A DNA stretch of 64,000 nucleotides from JAJAZB01 sp965249815. GTDB lineage: Bacteria > Bacteroidota > Bacteroidia > Cytophagales > Spirosomataceae. The notes under the pieces are model-generated. The model was not told where the DNA came from. It did no database searches and worked only from the letters and a program-made list of their open reading frames with translations. The DNA is taken from NCBI GenBank assembly GCA_965249815.1, contig CBDFMV010000003.1:1550001-1614000 (forward strand), read 5' to 3'. Both the position numbers and the translations under genes were made by a program. Below, piece after piece: positions 6,224 to 14,322 of the stretch (the stretch's first letter is position 1; each line of letters opens with the position of its first letter).

Positions 6224-7942
6224 CTACTTGATTTTCACCACCTGCCTCGTACACCGCACCACGGGTTGCCCGGCCCGGAGCCAGCAGAGGCCGAGGCAGT
6301 AAGTACCAGGCGGGAGTTTGTTGGGAAACGTGGCGTAGAAGTGGTCGGCGTAAAAATTTCCCGTGCTTAAAAACACGGCAGTCGTAGCTTTTTCCCGCCG
6401 GGGCGCGATAAAGAACACCCGATTCGACGCCCTAACGTCCGCCAGAAACAACCACACGCCTGCCTGCGGCACGCCACCCGCTTGCAGCGGTCCGACGGCA
6501 AGGTTGAGGTTGGGGAACAGGCCCGGCTGGAAGGGAACGGGCAGGCGTTTTCCGACTACGCTAACAGGTCCCGAATCCGGGTTTTCGCCCCGCCGGGCTG
6601 CTTGCCCGATGGCACGGGCCGAATTTTCGGAAAACGGCCCTGGAAAGCGGCAGTAGCGAAAATAGGCGGGCTTCGGGTCAGTAAAGTCGGGGAACTGGTG
6701 CAGAAACACCCCGTGCTGCGGGTAGTTGTAGGCGTCGGCATTCAGCGCCTGCACCATCGTGTCGCGCACGGGTCGGTATTGCAGGTAAGCGTAGGCGTTG
6801 GTGAGCACACTAAACGGCAGAATGGCGCACAGCGCCCACCGGCGATACGTCGGCGCAAGCGAGGCAATCGCAACCAGGTAAAACAGCGCCAGCAGCACCG
6901 TCGAATAGAGGTGAAAACGGTCGCTGACCATTTCCTCAAGGCCCGAACCCGCACGGGCTACGCCAATCATCGCCGCCGTGCCGAGCATACACACCAACGC
7001 TGCGTGCAGCAGCCAGTTGGCCGGGGTGGGCAACCCGTTGCGAAGCCACGGCTTCGCCGGAGCGACCACGCTGAAACCCTTCCGCAACAGCAACACCGCG
7101 TACCCCACCAGGACGCCCGCGCCCAGCAACCCGCTCAGCAGTACTGCCTTGGAATCACTAAGCACCCTCAGATAGGAGCCTGTAAACACCACCACGTTGA
7201 GCACCAGGTTGCGGAGGAGGACCGCCGGAGCGGGCGACCGCACCGTGGCGCTCGAAAGGTGGTACTCGTGAAAATACAGCCCCAGCACGCCCCCCGCCGT
7301 CAGCAACCAGGCGACCAGCACCCGAAACCGCCCTTGCACGACCAGCAGCAAGCTGCCCGCCACCCAGGCCATCAGCCCGTTGCCCCCGGCAAACGAGGCC
7401 ATCGCCGCCAGCGGCAACGCCCAGCCCCAGCGCCGGTTTTTGGCTAAAACAGAAAGGCTTCCCAGCGAAAACGCCGTGGCCAGCGGCGGCTGAAACGCCA
7501 CCAGGCCCCACAGGTTGATCTGGTACAGGTGCGGGTTGCAGAGCAAAAACGGCACGGGCGCAAAATACGCCAGCGGCAGCCGGGCCGTTCGGAAAAGCTG
7601 GTAAAGCACGCCCACGAGCAGGAGCAGGTTGGCGTAGCCCACGAGGGCCATCCAGCGGACGTCGAGAAAACCGTGGAGTTGGTACGAAAGCAGGGCTGCC
7701 AGCCGGGAAAACACCACGCGGTGGTCGTTGAGCTGTTCGAGCAGCAGGTCGGCGGGGTGCGAAAAGCCACGTTCGGCAAACTGGTTGATGGTCCCAATCA
7801 GCGTGGTGTCGTCCATCAGGGGCATCCCAAACGCCCAGCGCCAGACGTAGACGAAGTAGGCCAGTACCGGCAAGGCCATGATCAGCCACCACGGCCAACT
7901 GGACCGGGACGAGCCGGGCCACTTAAAATCCATCGTCGGCAT
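6224..7942 (-). CDS. polytopic membrane protein, possible GT-C-like
   Basis: I do not recognise this 572-aa protein by name. It begins with a membrane helix (WWLIMALPVLAYFVYVWRWA) followed by a short loop with MPLMDDTTL (about residues 40-48). An acidic pair in the first extracytoplasmic loop is typical of GT-C lipid-dependent glycosyltransferases, which suggests but does not prove that fold. About ten further hydrophobic segments run to residue 400. The last 130 residues form a soluble beta-rich domain ending in PPGTYCLGLCWLRAG. It lies 19 bp downstream of aroE on the same strand and converges on ribD. Confidence 0.6.
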   Translation of the reverse strand: MPTMDFKWPGSSRSSWPWWLIMALPVLAYFVYVWRWAFGMPLMDDTTLIGTINQFAERGFSHPADLLLEQLNDHRVVFSRLAALLSYQLHGFLDVRWMALVGYANLLLLVGVLYQLFRTARLPLAYFAPVPFLLCNPHLYQINLWGLVAFQPPLATAFSLGSLSVLAKNRRWGWALPLAAMASFAGGNGLMAWVAGSLLLVVQGRFRVLVAWLLTAGGVLGLYFHEYHLSSATVRSPAPAVLLRNLVLNVVVFTGSYLRVLSDSKAVLLSGLLGAGVLVGYAVLLLRKGFSVVAPAKPWLRNGLPTPANWLLHAALVCMLGTAAMIGVARAGSGLEEMVSDRFHLYSTVLLALFYLVAIASLAPTYRRWALCAILPFSVLTNAYAYLQYRPVRDTMVQALNADAYNYPQHGVFLHQFPDFTDPKPAYFRYCRFPGPFSENSARAIGQAARRGENPDSGPVSVVGKRLPVPFQPGLFPNLNLAVGPLQAGGVPQAGVWLFLADVRASNRVFFIAPRREKATTAVFLSTGNFYADHFYATFPNKLPPGTYCLGLCWLRAGQPVVRCTRQVVKIK

Positions 7943-7961
7943 TGCGTTCTGAACGGGTTAG

Positions 7962-8723
7962 TTAAACGGGCGAATTCCAGATTTCCCACGACCGCTCGGC
8001 CTGCAATTCGAGCATCCGGTAACCGTTGTGCGTGGCTGCGCCGCGCTGGGCACCTTGCCGCAGAAAACGCGTTTCGGCGGGATTATACACCAAATCGTAC
8101 AGAAGGTGGCGACCGGTTACGGATTCGTACGGAATTTCGGGGCTGGCGTCCACGTTTGGGGCGGTACCCAGCGGCGTGGTGTTGATGAGCAACTGATGGT
8201 CGGCAAGCACTTCCGGCGTGAGGTCGGCGTAAGTCAAATCACCCTTCGTCGCGTCGCGGGAAACGATTTTATAGGAAATCTTGAGGTCGCGCAGGGCTGC
8301 TTTCACGGCTTTGGCCGCGCCGCCGTAGCCCAGAATCAAGGCACCCGTGGGTTGGTTTTTCCGGAACGCGTCCCACTCTTCGAGCGACTGCCGGAAGCCG
8401 TACAAATCCGAGTTGAACCCCCGCAGCGTGCCGTCGGGCTGGCGGCGGACCACATTCACGGCCCCGACTTTCCGGGCCGATTCATCCAGCGAACCGAGGT
8501 ACGGAAACAAGGCCTGTTTGTGCGGAATCGTGACATTCAGGCCAATCAGGTCGGGGTTTTCGTCCCAAAGCGCCGGAAATTGCGCTGGGTTGGGCAACTC
8601 GAAAAGTTCGTAACGGCAGTCGGCCAGGCCCTCGCGGGCGAATTTCTCCGTGAAGTATTTTCTGGAAAATGAATGGCTGAGCGGAAAGCCAACGAGGCCG
8701 AAAAAGCGAATTGTCTGAACCAT
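7962..8723 (-). CDS. aroE: shikimate dehydrogenase
   Basis: AroE reduces 3-dehydroshikimate to shikimate with NADPH in aromatic amino acid synthesis. The shikimate-binding GFPLSHSFSRKYF (about residues 10-22), NVTIPHKQ with the catalytic lysine (about 63-70) and the nucleotide-binding ALILGYGGAAKAV (about 123-135) are all present. Length 253 aa fits the short Bacteroidota form. I choose ATG 8723, which places GFPLSHS at the family position; the ATG at 8774 would translate an inverted repeat. The first four codons (Met-Val-Gln-Thr) lie inside that repeat and occur in mirror orientation at 8803-8815. Confidence 0.95.
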   Translation of the reverse strand: MVQTIRFFGLVGFPLSHSFSRKYFTEKFAREGLADCRYELFELPNPAQFPALWDENPDLIGLNVTIPHKQALFPYLGSLDESARKVGAVNVVRRQPDGTLRGFNSDLYGFRQSLEEWDAFRKNQPTGALILGYGGAAKAVKAALRDLKISYKIVSRDATKGDLTYADLTPEVLADHQLLINTTPLGTAPNVDASPEIPYESVTGRHLLYDLVYNPAETRFLRQGAQRGAATHNGYRMLELQAERSWEIWNSPV

Positions 8724-8815
8724 GATTCGTGGGATTTTAGGATAAATAGGATGGTGACCACGCTCTTCCAGCAATCATGTGAATCCTAAAATCCTGAGAA
8801 TCATGGTTCAGACAA
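8711..8815. repeat. inverted repeat overlapping aroE start codon
   Basis: The arms 8711-8743 and 8783-8815 match at 30 of 33 positions. GGAT or ATCCT words recur about every 8 bases. The left arm includes the aroE ATG and codons 2-4; the right arm ends one base before the stop codon of the DedA gene. No T-run. Confidence 0.85.
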
Positions 8816-8816
8816 A

Positions 8817-9473
8817 TTAAGCAACTGCTTTCTTCAAAAACTTCGCCTTCACCACCTGCCACACCATCGGCAACACCGAAATGCCGATGATGCCGAACAC
8901 GACGAGTTCAAAGTTTTTCTGGACGAAGTCGAGATTGCCGAAAAAGTACCCGAGCAGCGTAATACTCGTTACCCACAACACCGCCCCGGCGATGCAAAAC
9001 AGGATGTAGCGGCGGTACACCATGCTGCCTGCCCCGGCCACGAACGGCGCGATGGTGCGCACGATGGGAATAAACCGCGCAAGGATGACCGTCTGCCCGC
9101 CGTATTTCTGGTAAAACTTCTCGGTTTCGGTAATGTACTCGCGCTTGAAAAACAGGATGCGCTCGCGGCTTTTGATGCGCGTTCCCAAAAACCGCCCCAC
9201 AAAGTAATTGACGTTGTCGCCGCACAGCGCCGCGCCGATGAGCAACGGAATGATCACGCTCACGCTCAGGTCGTTGCCGGGGCGGGCGGCCAGTGCACCG
9301 GCGGCAAATAGCAGCGAATCGCCCGGCAGCAGGGGCATTACGATGAGGCCCGTTTCGGTGAAAACGATTAAGAACAGGATGGCGTACAGCAGCGTGCCGT
9401 ACTGGTTGGCCCATGCGTCGAGGTAGCGGTCGAGGTGGAGGAGGAAGTCGAAAAGTTGATGAAGGAGTTCCAT
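8817..9473 (-). CDS. DedA family membrane protein
   Basis: This 218-aa inner-membrane protein belongs to the DedA/SNARE-associated superfamily, whose members help move undecaprenyl phosphate or other lipids across the membrane. Family marks are TGLIVMPLLPGDSLLFAAGAL (about residues 35-55) with the conserved Pro-Gly-Asp, VGRFLGTRI, and the C-terminal ARFIPIVRTIAPFVAGAG with the paired arginines. About four to six membrane segments are visible. ATG 9473 gives a normal family N-terminus (MELLHQLFDFLLHLDRYL); the ATG at 9545 would read through the repeat. It sits between aroE and the ComA gene, each junction filled by an inverted repeat. Confidence 0.9.
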   Translation of the reverse strand: MELLHQLFDFLLHLDRYLDAWANQYGTLLYAILFLIVFTETGLIVMPLLPGDSLLFAAGALAARPGNDLSVSVIIPLLIGAALCGDNVNYFVGRFLGTRIKSRERILFFKREYITETEKFYQKYGGQTVILARFIPIVRTIAPFVAGAGSMVYRRYILFCIAGAVLWVTSITLLGYFFGNLDFVQKNFELVVFGIIGISVLPMVWQVVKAKFLKKAVA

Positions 9474-9483
9474 AAAGAGAATT

Positions 9484-9565
9484 TTGAATGATAGAATGAG
9501 CGAATAAATGAATAGAAAAGCAACGCACCGCTGGTATTCATTCATTCGCTCATTCTATCATTCAA
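9484..9565. repeat. 8-base-phased inverted repeat upstream of dedA
   Basis: The arms 9484-9514 and 9535-9565 match at 30 of 31 positions. The right arm reads ATTCATTC ATTCGCTC and continues ATTCTATC ATTCAATC, an 8-base phase. It begins 11 bp upstream of the dedA ATG and ends one base before the stop codon of the ComA gene. Confidence 0.9.
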
Positions 9566-10327
9566 TCATTGGTTTAAAAAATGCGAGAACGTATCGCCGC
9601 GCAGCCCGAGGCGGATGGTCTCGACGGAGATGACTTCTTCGGGGGCGATGTTGCCGAGGTTAACGTTGGCCCCGCAGAGCTTCACGAACCACACCTGCTG
9701 CGATTTCTGGGGGGCTTCCCAGATGATGTTTTCGGCGTCGATTTCACTCAGGATTTCTTCGACCAACCCCTGGCGCACCTCGCCGCTGGCGCGGAAGAGG
9801 CCCACGTTGCCGCCCTCGCGGGCTTCGCCGATGACTTTCCAGGCACCGGCCTGCAACTCCGACTTGATGAGCCGAATCCACTTGTAGGGCGGGATGATTT
9901 TGGCCTCGTCTTTCGAGCCGACTTCCGAAAGCACCGTCACTTGCTGGGCCAGTTGGCGGATGTACTCGCACTTTTCGTCCTGGTTCATGTCGAGTGAACC
10001 GTCCGAAACTTCGGCGTATTCCAGGCCGAATTCGTCGAGCAACCGGCGGTATTCGTTGAATTGCTTTCGCACAATAAACGCCTCGAACAGCGTCCCGCCC
10101 AGGTACACGGGCACCCCCGCTTCCTTGTAAATCTTCAATTTTTCCTTCAGGCGGGGCGTCAGGTACGACGTGGCCCAGCCCAGTTTCACCAAATCCGTGT
10201 AATCGGCGGCGACGGAGAGGAAATCTTCGGTTTGGCGTAGGCTCAGGCCCTTGTCCATCACCATCGTCAGACCCGATTGCCGGGGTTTGACCGTCCGCTC
10301 CGGGATTTGCGTCAGCGTGTAGTTCAT
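9566..10327 (-). CDS. phosphosulfolactate synthase (ComA family)
   Basis: ComA adds sulfite to phosphoenolpyruvate to give phosphosulfolactate, first known from coenzyme M synthesis in methanogens. The 253-aa protein has PRQSGLTMVMDKGLSL (about residues 17-32), DYTDLVKLGWATSYL, GVPVYLGGTLFEAF, AEVSDGSLDM and the C-terminal IRLGLRGDTF, all landmarks of the family. In Bacteroidota, coenzyme M is not expected; a route to sulfolactate or cysteate for sulfonolipids is a plausible use, but this is inference and no partner gene (ComB, ComC, acyltransferase) is nearby. It has its own strong promoter (10362-10392), divergent from the TetR gene. Confidence 0.88.
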   Translation of the reverse strand: MNYTLTQIPERTVKPRQSGLTMVMDKGLSLRQTEDFLSVAADYTDLVKLGWATSYLTPRLKEKLKIYKEAGVPVYLGGTLFEAFIVRKQFNEYRRLLDEFGLEYAEVSDGSLDMNQDEKCEYIRQLAQQVTVLSEVGSKDEAKIIPPYKWIRLIKSELQAGAWKVIGEAREGGNVGLFRASGEVRQGLVEEILSEIDAENIIWEAPQKSQQVWFVKLCGANVNLGNIAPEEVISVETIRLGLRGDTFSHFLNQ

Positions 10328-10361
10328 TCAGTGGAGAGGGAGTTGAGAAGCAAAAACCCCG

Positions 10362-10392
10362 CAAAAGTAAGGATAGGGCCTCAAACCCCCAA
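10362..10392 (-). promoter_or_regulatory. promoter of the ComA-family gene
   Basis: On the minus strand TTG (10392-10390), a 20-bp spacer and TACTTTTG (10369-10362) match the Bacteroidota -33/-7 pattern. The expected start lies near 10356, about 28 nt before the ATG. Confidence 0.75.
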
Positions 10393-10408
10393 CCCATACG
10401 AATTTTCT

Positions 10409-10432
10409 ATTGATAAGTGATTGATTATCAAT
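10409..10432. repeat. palindrome in the comA-tetR spacer
   Basis: ATTGATAA (10409-10416) is complementary to TTATCAAT (10425-10432) across an 8-nt spacer. It is AT-rich and stands just upstream of the comA promoter. It could be a second protein-binding site in the divergent spacer; no binding protein can be assigned. Confidence 0.4.
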
Positions 10433-10463
10433 TGTTAAAAAATATATTAATAAACGCTTGACT

Positions 10464-10486
10464 TTTAATAAACACTGTTCATTAAA
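10464..10486. promoter_or_regulatory. likely TetR operator
   Basis: A 23-bp palindrome with single-base centre and one mismatched pair: the core AATAAACACTGTTCATT (10467-10483) flanked by TTT and AAA. It lies 34 bp upstream of the TetR-family ATG and 6 bp after a TTGAC (10458-10462) that could be a -33 element, the usual place for an autoregulatory TetR site. Confidence 0.65.
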
Positions 10487-10519
10487 TTTACATCGTTTTA
10501 AAACAGAACCTTTCTCATC

Positions 10520-11140
10520 ATGGGTGTCACGGAACGCAAAGAGCGGGAAAAACAGGAACTGCGGCAACGAATTCTCGAAGCAGCCCGGGATGTCTTCATT
10601 GAAGACGGCTACGACAAGGCCTCCATCCGGGTCATCGCCGAGCGGGTGGAATACAGCCCGGCCACAATTTACCTTCATTTCAAGGACAAAGACGAACTGT
10701 TCTACGCCGTTCATGAACTGGGTTTTGCCAAGATGTTTGAGCGGATGCAGGAGTTGAATGGCATCGTGCACCCGCTGCAACGCCTTCATCGGATGGGCGA
10801 AATCTACCTCGCCTTCGCCGTCGAAAACCCCGAACTCTACGACCTGATGTTCATTTCGCGGGCTCCGATGGCGGCCATTCACAAAAAATACGACACCGTC
10901 GGCTGGGACTGTGGGCACCAAAACTTCCTGTTGCTGCAGAACTGCCTCCGCGCCTGCATGGACGGCAGGCACATCGCCGTGAGCGACCTCAACGTGGCCA
11001 CGATGGCCATCTGGTCGTACGTCCACGGGCTGGCGTCGCTCTTTATCCGCGACCGGTTCAAGGTGTCCGATGAATTTAATAACGCGCCCGAAACGATGCG
11101 ACTGGCCCTCGACCTGATGATGGAACGCCTCAAGCCATGA
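10520..11140 (+). CDS. TetR/AcrR family transcriptional regulator
   Basis: The 206-aa protein has the TetR helix-turn-helix at residues about 10-57: RQRILEAARDVFIEDGYDKA, then IRVIAERVEYSPATIYLHFKDKDELF with the typical TIYxHFxxKxxL end. The C-terminal ligand domain is variable (VHELGFAKMFERMQEL and onward). It probably represses its own operon and is relieved by a compound that the downstream pump exports, as in AcrR systems. A clear palindromic operator lies upstream. Its stop overlaps the thioesterase gene by 4 bp, and TolC, MFP and RND genes follow on the same strand. Confidence 0.93.
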   Translation: MGVTERKEREKQELRQRILEAARDVFIEDGYDKASIRVIAERVEYSPATIYLHFKDKDELFYAVHELGFAKMFERMQELNGIVHPLQRLHRMGEIYLAFAVENPELYDLMFISRAPMAAIHKKYDTVGWDCGHQNFLLLQNCLRACMDGRHIAVSDLNVATMAIWSYVHGLASLFIRDRFKVSDEFNNAPETMRLALDLMMERLKP

Positions 11141-11613
11141 AACCGGAACGATTCAGCGAAGCTGACCCGAACCCCACCCTGGACTTTTTTCGGGCCAACG
11201 TCGGCCCGAACCTGAGCCAGCGCAGCCCCTCGCCCACGGGCCGCTGGCTCGGTGGGATGCTGCTCGCCGCCGAACCCGGTTCGCTGACGGTGCAGTTCAC
11301 CGTTCGGGAGGAGTTCTGCAACCCCGCCCGAATCCTGCACGGCGGGATTGCCGCCACGATGATGGACGATTTGATGGGCATAACCGTGTTTTCCCTGCGC
11401 CTCGACGTGTTTTTCACCAGTGTGAATCTCAATGTCGATTTCCTCTATGCCGCCCCGCTGGGCACGACCGTCGTGGCGCGCTCGGAGGTGGTTCGGCAGG
11501 GCAAGAAAATCATCCACGCCGAATGCCGGCTGACCGACGAGGCCGGGCGGCTGGTGGCCAAAGCAACCTCGAACCTGGTGGCCACAAGCCAGTCGGTTGA
11601 CCGGGCGAAGTAA
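11137..11613 (+). CDS. PaaI-type hotdog thioesterase
   Basis: This 158-aa hotdog-fold protein resembles PaaI/YigI thioesterases that cleave acyl-CoA esters. The signature ARILHGGIAATMMDDLMGI (about residues 64-82) has the HGG loop and the acidic residue used in catalysis. The C-terminal strands VVARSEVVRQGKKIIHAECRLTD follow the family pattern. It overlaps the TetR gene by 4 bp and is therefore translationally coupled to it. Its presence in an efflux operon suggests that the inducer or substrate is a fatty acid or aromatic acyl compound; this is inference. Confidence 0.85.
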   Translation: MKPERFSEADPNPTLDFFRANVGPNLSQRSPSPTGRWLGGMLLAAEPGSLTVQFTVREEFCNPARILHGGIAATMMDDLMGITVFSLRLDVFFTSVNLNVDFLYAAPLGTTVVARSEVVRQGKKIIHAECRLTDEAGRLVAKATSNLVATSQSVDRAK

Positions 11614-11728
11614 ACGGTTCGCCGCCGAAAAAATCCGGTTCGCCGGTCCGTAAACTCAGAACATCCTGAAAACCAGTTTATTTTGAACACCCTACGGCAC
11701 AATCCCCCGTCTCTTCCCATCATCTTCC

Positions 11729-13066
11729 ATGAAACGAAACGTCTTTTTTCTTCTGTTCCTGGCGGCCCTGAGCCGCCCGCTGTTCGCTCAGAACGATCCG
11801 CTCGACGCCTACGTTCGCGAGGGGTTAGCCGCCAACCTGATACTCCGGCAGCAGCAGTTCAACCTGCGAAAAGCCCTGCTCAGTCTCGACGAAGCCAAAA
11901 CCCTGTTTCTGCCCACGGTGGGCTTCGGGGCCAGCTACACCACGGCGGCGGGCGGGCGGCGGATTGACCTGCCCCTTGGCGATTTGCTCAATCCCGTGTA
12001 CCGCACCCTCAACCAACTCGCCCAGACCGACCGCTTCCCGACGCTCGAAAACCAGAACGTCCAGTTTTTCCCGAAAAACTTCTACGACGCCCGGTTTCGC
12101 ATCACGCAGCCGCTACTCAACGCCGAAATCGCCTACAACCGCCGCATCCGGCAGGCGCAGATTCCGTTGCAACAGGCCGAGTTGAACGTGTACAAACGCG
12201 AGTTGGTGAAAGACCTGAAAACGGCGTATTTCAACTACCTGAAAGCCAGCGAAGCCGTGCGCGTGTACCAGAACGCCCGCACGCTGCTGCTCGAAAGTCA
12301 GCGCGTGAACCAGGCGCTGGTCAACAACCAGATGGCCAACCCGACGGTGCTGCTGCGCTCGCGCAACGAACTCGGCAAAAACGACGCCGACCTGGTCCAG
12401 GCCGAAAACGCCCGGAAAAACGCCGCCGCCTACTTCAATTTTCTGCTTAACCGCGACTTTGAAACCCCCGTGACGGTCGATTCGAGCTACCGGCGGCTGC
12501 AACTGGACGAAATCCCGGTGGGCACCCGCGAAGAACTCGACAAAATCCGGGCCGCCACGCGGGTGACGGAAACGGTGCTGCGGCTCAACCAGGCGTACCG
12601 GATGCCGAGACTCGGTGCCCAACTCGACCTCGGCTCGCAGGCTACCGACTGGCACTTCAACAACCAGTCCCGCTACGCGCTGCTGGGTATTTCGCTCGAC
12701 GTGCCGCTGTACGCCGGAAACCGCAACACCCTGAAAATCAAACAAACTCAGGTTGATTTGGCGCAGCTTCAGGTGCAGACCGCGCAGGTGCAGGACCAAC
12801 TCCACCTCCAGGATTTCACCGCCTCGACCTCGCTGCAATCGGCCCGGCAGGTGTACGCCAGCCGGAAACTCCAGACCGAAACCGCCCAGCGCTACTACCG
12901 CGATTTGTTCCGGCGCTACAAGGAAAACCAGGCGACGTTCATCGAACTGCTCGACGCGCAAACCCAGGTGACCACCGCCCAGGAGCAGGAGGTCATCGCG
13001 CTGTACGACGTCTGGATTCGCCAGGCCGAGTTGGAGCGGGCGCGGGCGGGATACCCGCTCAATTAA
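11729..13066 (+). CDS. TolC family outer membrane efflux protein
   Basis: The 445-aa protein has a signal peptide (MKRNVFFLLFLAALSRPLFA) and the repeated long helices of TolC, for example RQQQFNLRKALLSLDEAKTL near the N-terminus and the matching YRDLFRRYKENQATFIELLD near the C-terminus. It forms the outer-membrane channel for the MFP and RND proteins encoded directly downstream. The N-terminal LDAYVREGLAANLILRQQQ is typical of Bacteroidota members. The 115-bp spacer upstream includes TTTATTTTGA (near 11676), a rough -7 match, so an internal promoter is possible. Confidence 0.92.
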   Translation: MKRNVFFLLFLAALSRPLFAQNDPLDAYVREGLAANLILRQQQFNLRKALLSLDEAKTLFLPTVGFGASYTTAAGGRRIDLPLGDLLNPVYRTLNQLAQTDRFPTLENQNVQFFPKNFYDARFRITQPLLNAEIAYNRRIRQAQIPLQQAELNVYKRELVKDLKTAYFNYLKASEAVRVYQNARTLLLESQRVNQALVNNQMANPTVLLRSRNELGKNDADLVQAENARKNAAAYFNFLLNRDFETPVTVDSSYRRLQLDEIPVGTREELDKIRAATRVTETVLRLNQAYRMPRLGAQLDLGSQATDWHFNNQSRYALLGISLDVPLYAGNRNTLKIKQTQVDLAQLQVQTAQVQDQLHLQDFTASTSLQSARQVYASRKLQTETAQRYYRDLFRRYKENQATFIELLDAQTQVTTAQEQEVIALYDVWIRQAELERARAGYPLN

Positions 13067-13153
13067 AAATCGGGTTATCCGGCTCGGCGAACTCCCCGCA
13101 AAACTCACGCTTCTCTCTGGTTAAAAATTTTCACAATCTTCTCATTATCAACC

Positions 13154-14215
13154 ATGGAACGCACCCATTTGCTCAACGCACTCTTCCTGCCGCTGCTGGC
13201 ACTGGCCCTGACAATGACCGGTTGCGGCGGCAAAACCGAAGCAAAAAAGCTTCAAACCCTCGCCGACGAGCTGATTCCCGTCCGGCTCGCGGCGGTAAGC
13301 CGCGCCAGCACCGCCGAACCCGTGAAGGCGTCGGGCCTGGTGGCCTCCGAAACCGAAGCGAAGTTGTCGTTTAAAACGGGCGGCATCATCCAGCGAATTT
13401 TCGTGAAAGAAGGCGACGCCGTGCGCCGGGGGCAGGTGTTGGCCGTGCTCAACCTCACCGAAATCAACGCGCAGGTGCAGCAGGCCACCGAGGCCGTCGG
13501 CAAGGCCGAGCGCGATTTGGGCCGGGTCAAAAACCTCTACCGCGACAGCGTGGCGACGTTTGAACAGGTGCAAAACCTCACCACCGCCCTCAACGTGGCC
13601 CAAAACAACCTCGACATCGCCCGCTACAACCGGGGTTTTTCGGAAATCCGCGCCACGACCAACGGCGTGATCATGAAAAAACTGGCCAACGAAGGCGAAC
13701 TGGCCGCCCCCGGCGCGGGCGTGCTGCTGCTCTCAGCCACCGACCGGAAGGATTGGATCGTGAAAGCGGGCATTTCCGACAAAGACTGGGTGCGCCTGAA
13801 GGAAGGCAACCGGGCTGAGGTGCGCCTTGATGCGTACCCCAACCAGACATTCCCGGCCACGGTGAGCAACCTCTCCGTCGGCACCGACGCGGCCTCGGGG
13901 CTGTACCAGGCCGAACTGAAGCTATCGACCGCGCCCGCTAAAATGGCCACGGGCATTTTCGCCAGCGTGCTGATTTTTCCGACCGTGAAAACAAGTCTGA
14001 CGGCCATTCCCGTCGATGCGCTCATCGAAGGCACCGACCGCGACGCCTTCGTGTACGTGGCCGAAGGCGACAAAGCCCGCCGCCGCGCCGTGAAAGTCGC
14101 CTACCTCGACGGCACCAGCGCCTACCTCCAGAGCGGCCTCGATGGCGTCAGCCAGGTCGTCACCGACGGGTCGGCGTACCTGACGGAGGGGATGCGGGTG
14201 AAAGTGGTGAAGTAA
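13154..14215 (+). CDS. RND efflux periplasmic adaptor (membrane fusion protein)
   Basis: The 353-aa adaptor links the inner-membrane pump to TolC. A lipoprotein signal ends in LTMTGC (cysteine near residue 24). The lipoyl half-motifs (VKASGLVASETEAKLSFKTG and the later TNGVIMKKLANEGELAAPG) flank a short helical hairpin (NAQVQQATEAVGKAERDLGR). The beta-barrel (WIVKAGISDKDWVRLKEGN) and membrane-proximal domains follow. Order and spacing with TolC and RND genes support a complete tripartite pump. A hairpin-bearing inverted repeat separates it from the pump gene. Confidence 0.93.
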   Translation: MERTHLLNALFLPLLALALTMTGCGGKTEAKKLQTLADELIPVRLAAVSRASTAEPVKASGLVASETEAKLSFKTGGIIQRIFVKEGDAVRRGQVLAVLNLTEINAQVQQATEAVGKAERDLGRVKNLYRDSVATFEQVQNLTTALNVAQNNLDIARYNRGFSEIRATTNGVIMKKLANEGELAAPGAGVLLLSATDRKDWIVKAGISDKDWVRLKEGNRAEVRLDAYPNQTFPATVSNLSVGTDAASGLYQAELKLSTAPAKMATGIFASVLIFPTVKTSLTAIPVDALIEGTDRDAFVYVAEGDKARRRAVKVAYLDGTSAYLQSGLDGVSQVVTDGSAYLTEGMRVKVVK

Positions 14216-14224
14216 CGAAGGTAG

Positions 14225-14316
14225 CTCCGACCTCTGGTCGGAGACGCTGACCACACAAGCCGATTTCCCGGTAGCAAATTCCTCCCATTCCAAACCACTC
14301 CGACCAGAGGTCGGAG
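14225..14316. repeat. paired hairpin repeat between MFP and RND genes
   Basis: CTCCGACCTCTGGTCGGAG (14225-14243) is a hairpin with an 8-bp stem and 3-nt loop. The same hairpin in inverted orientation, CTCCGACCAGAGGTCGGAG, lies at 14298-14316. The outer flanks (GTAGCTCCG and CGGAGTTAC) also correspond. It looks like a dispersed repeat unit. Confidence 0.88.
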
Positions 14317-14322
14317 TTACCC

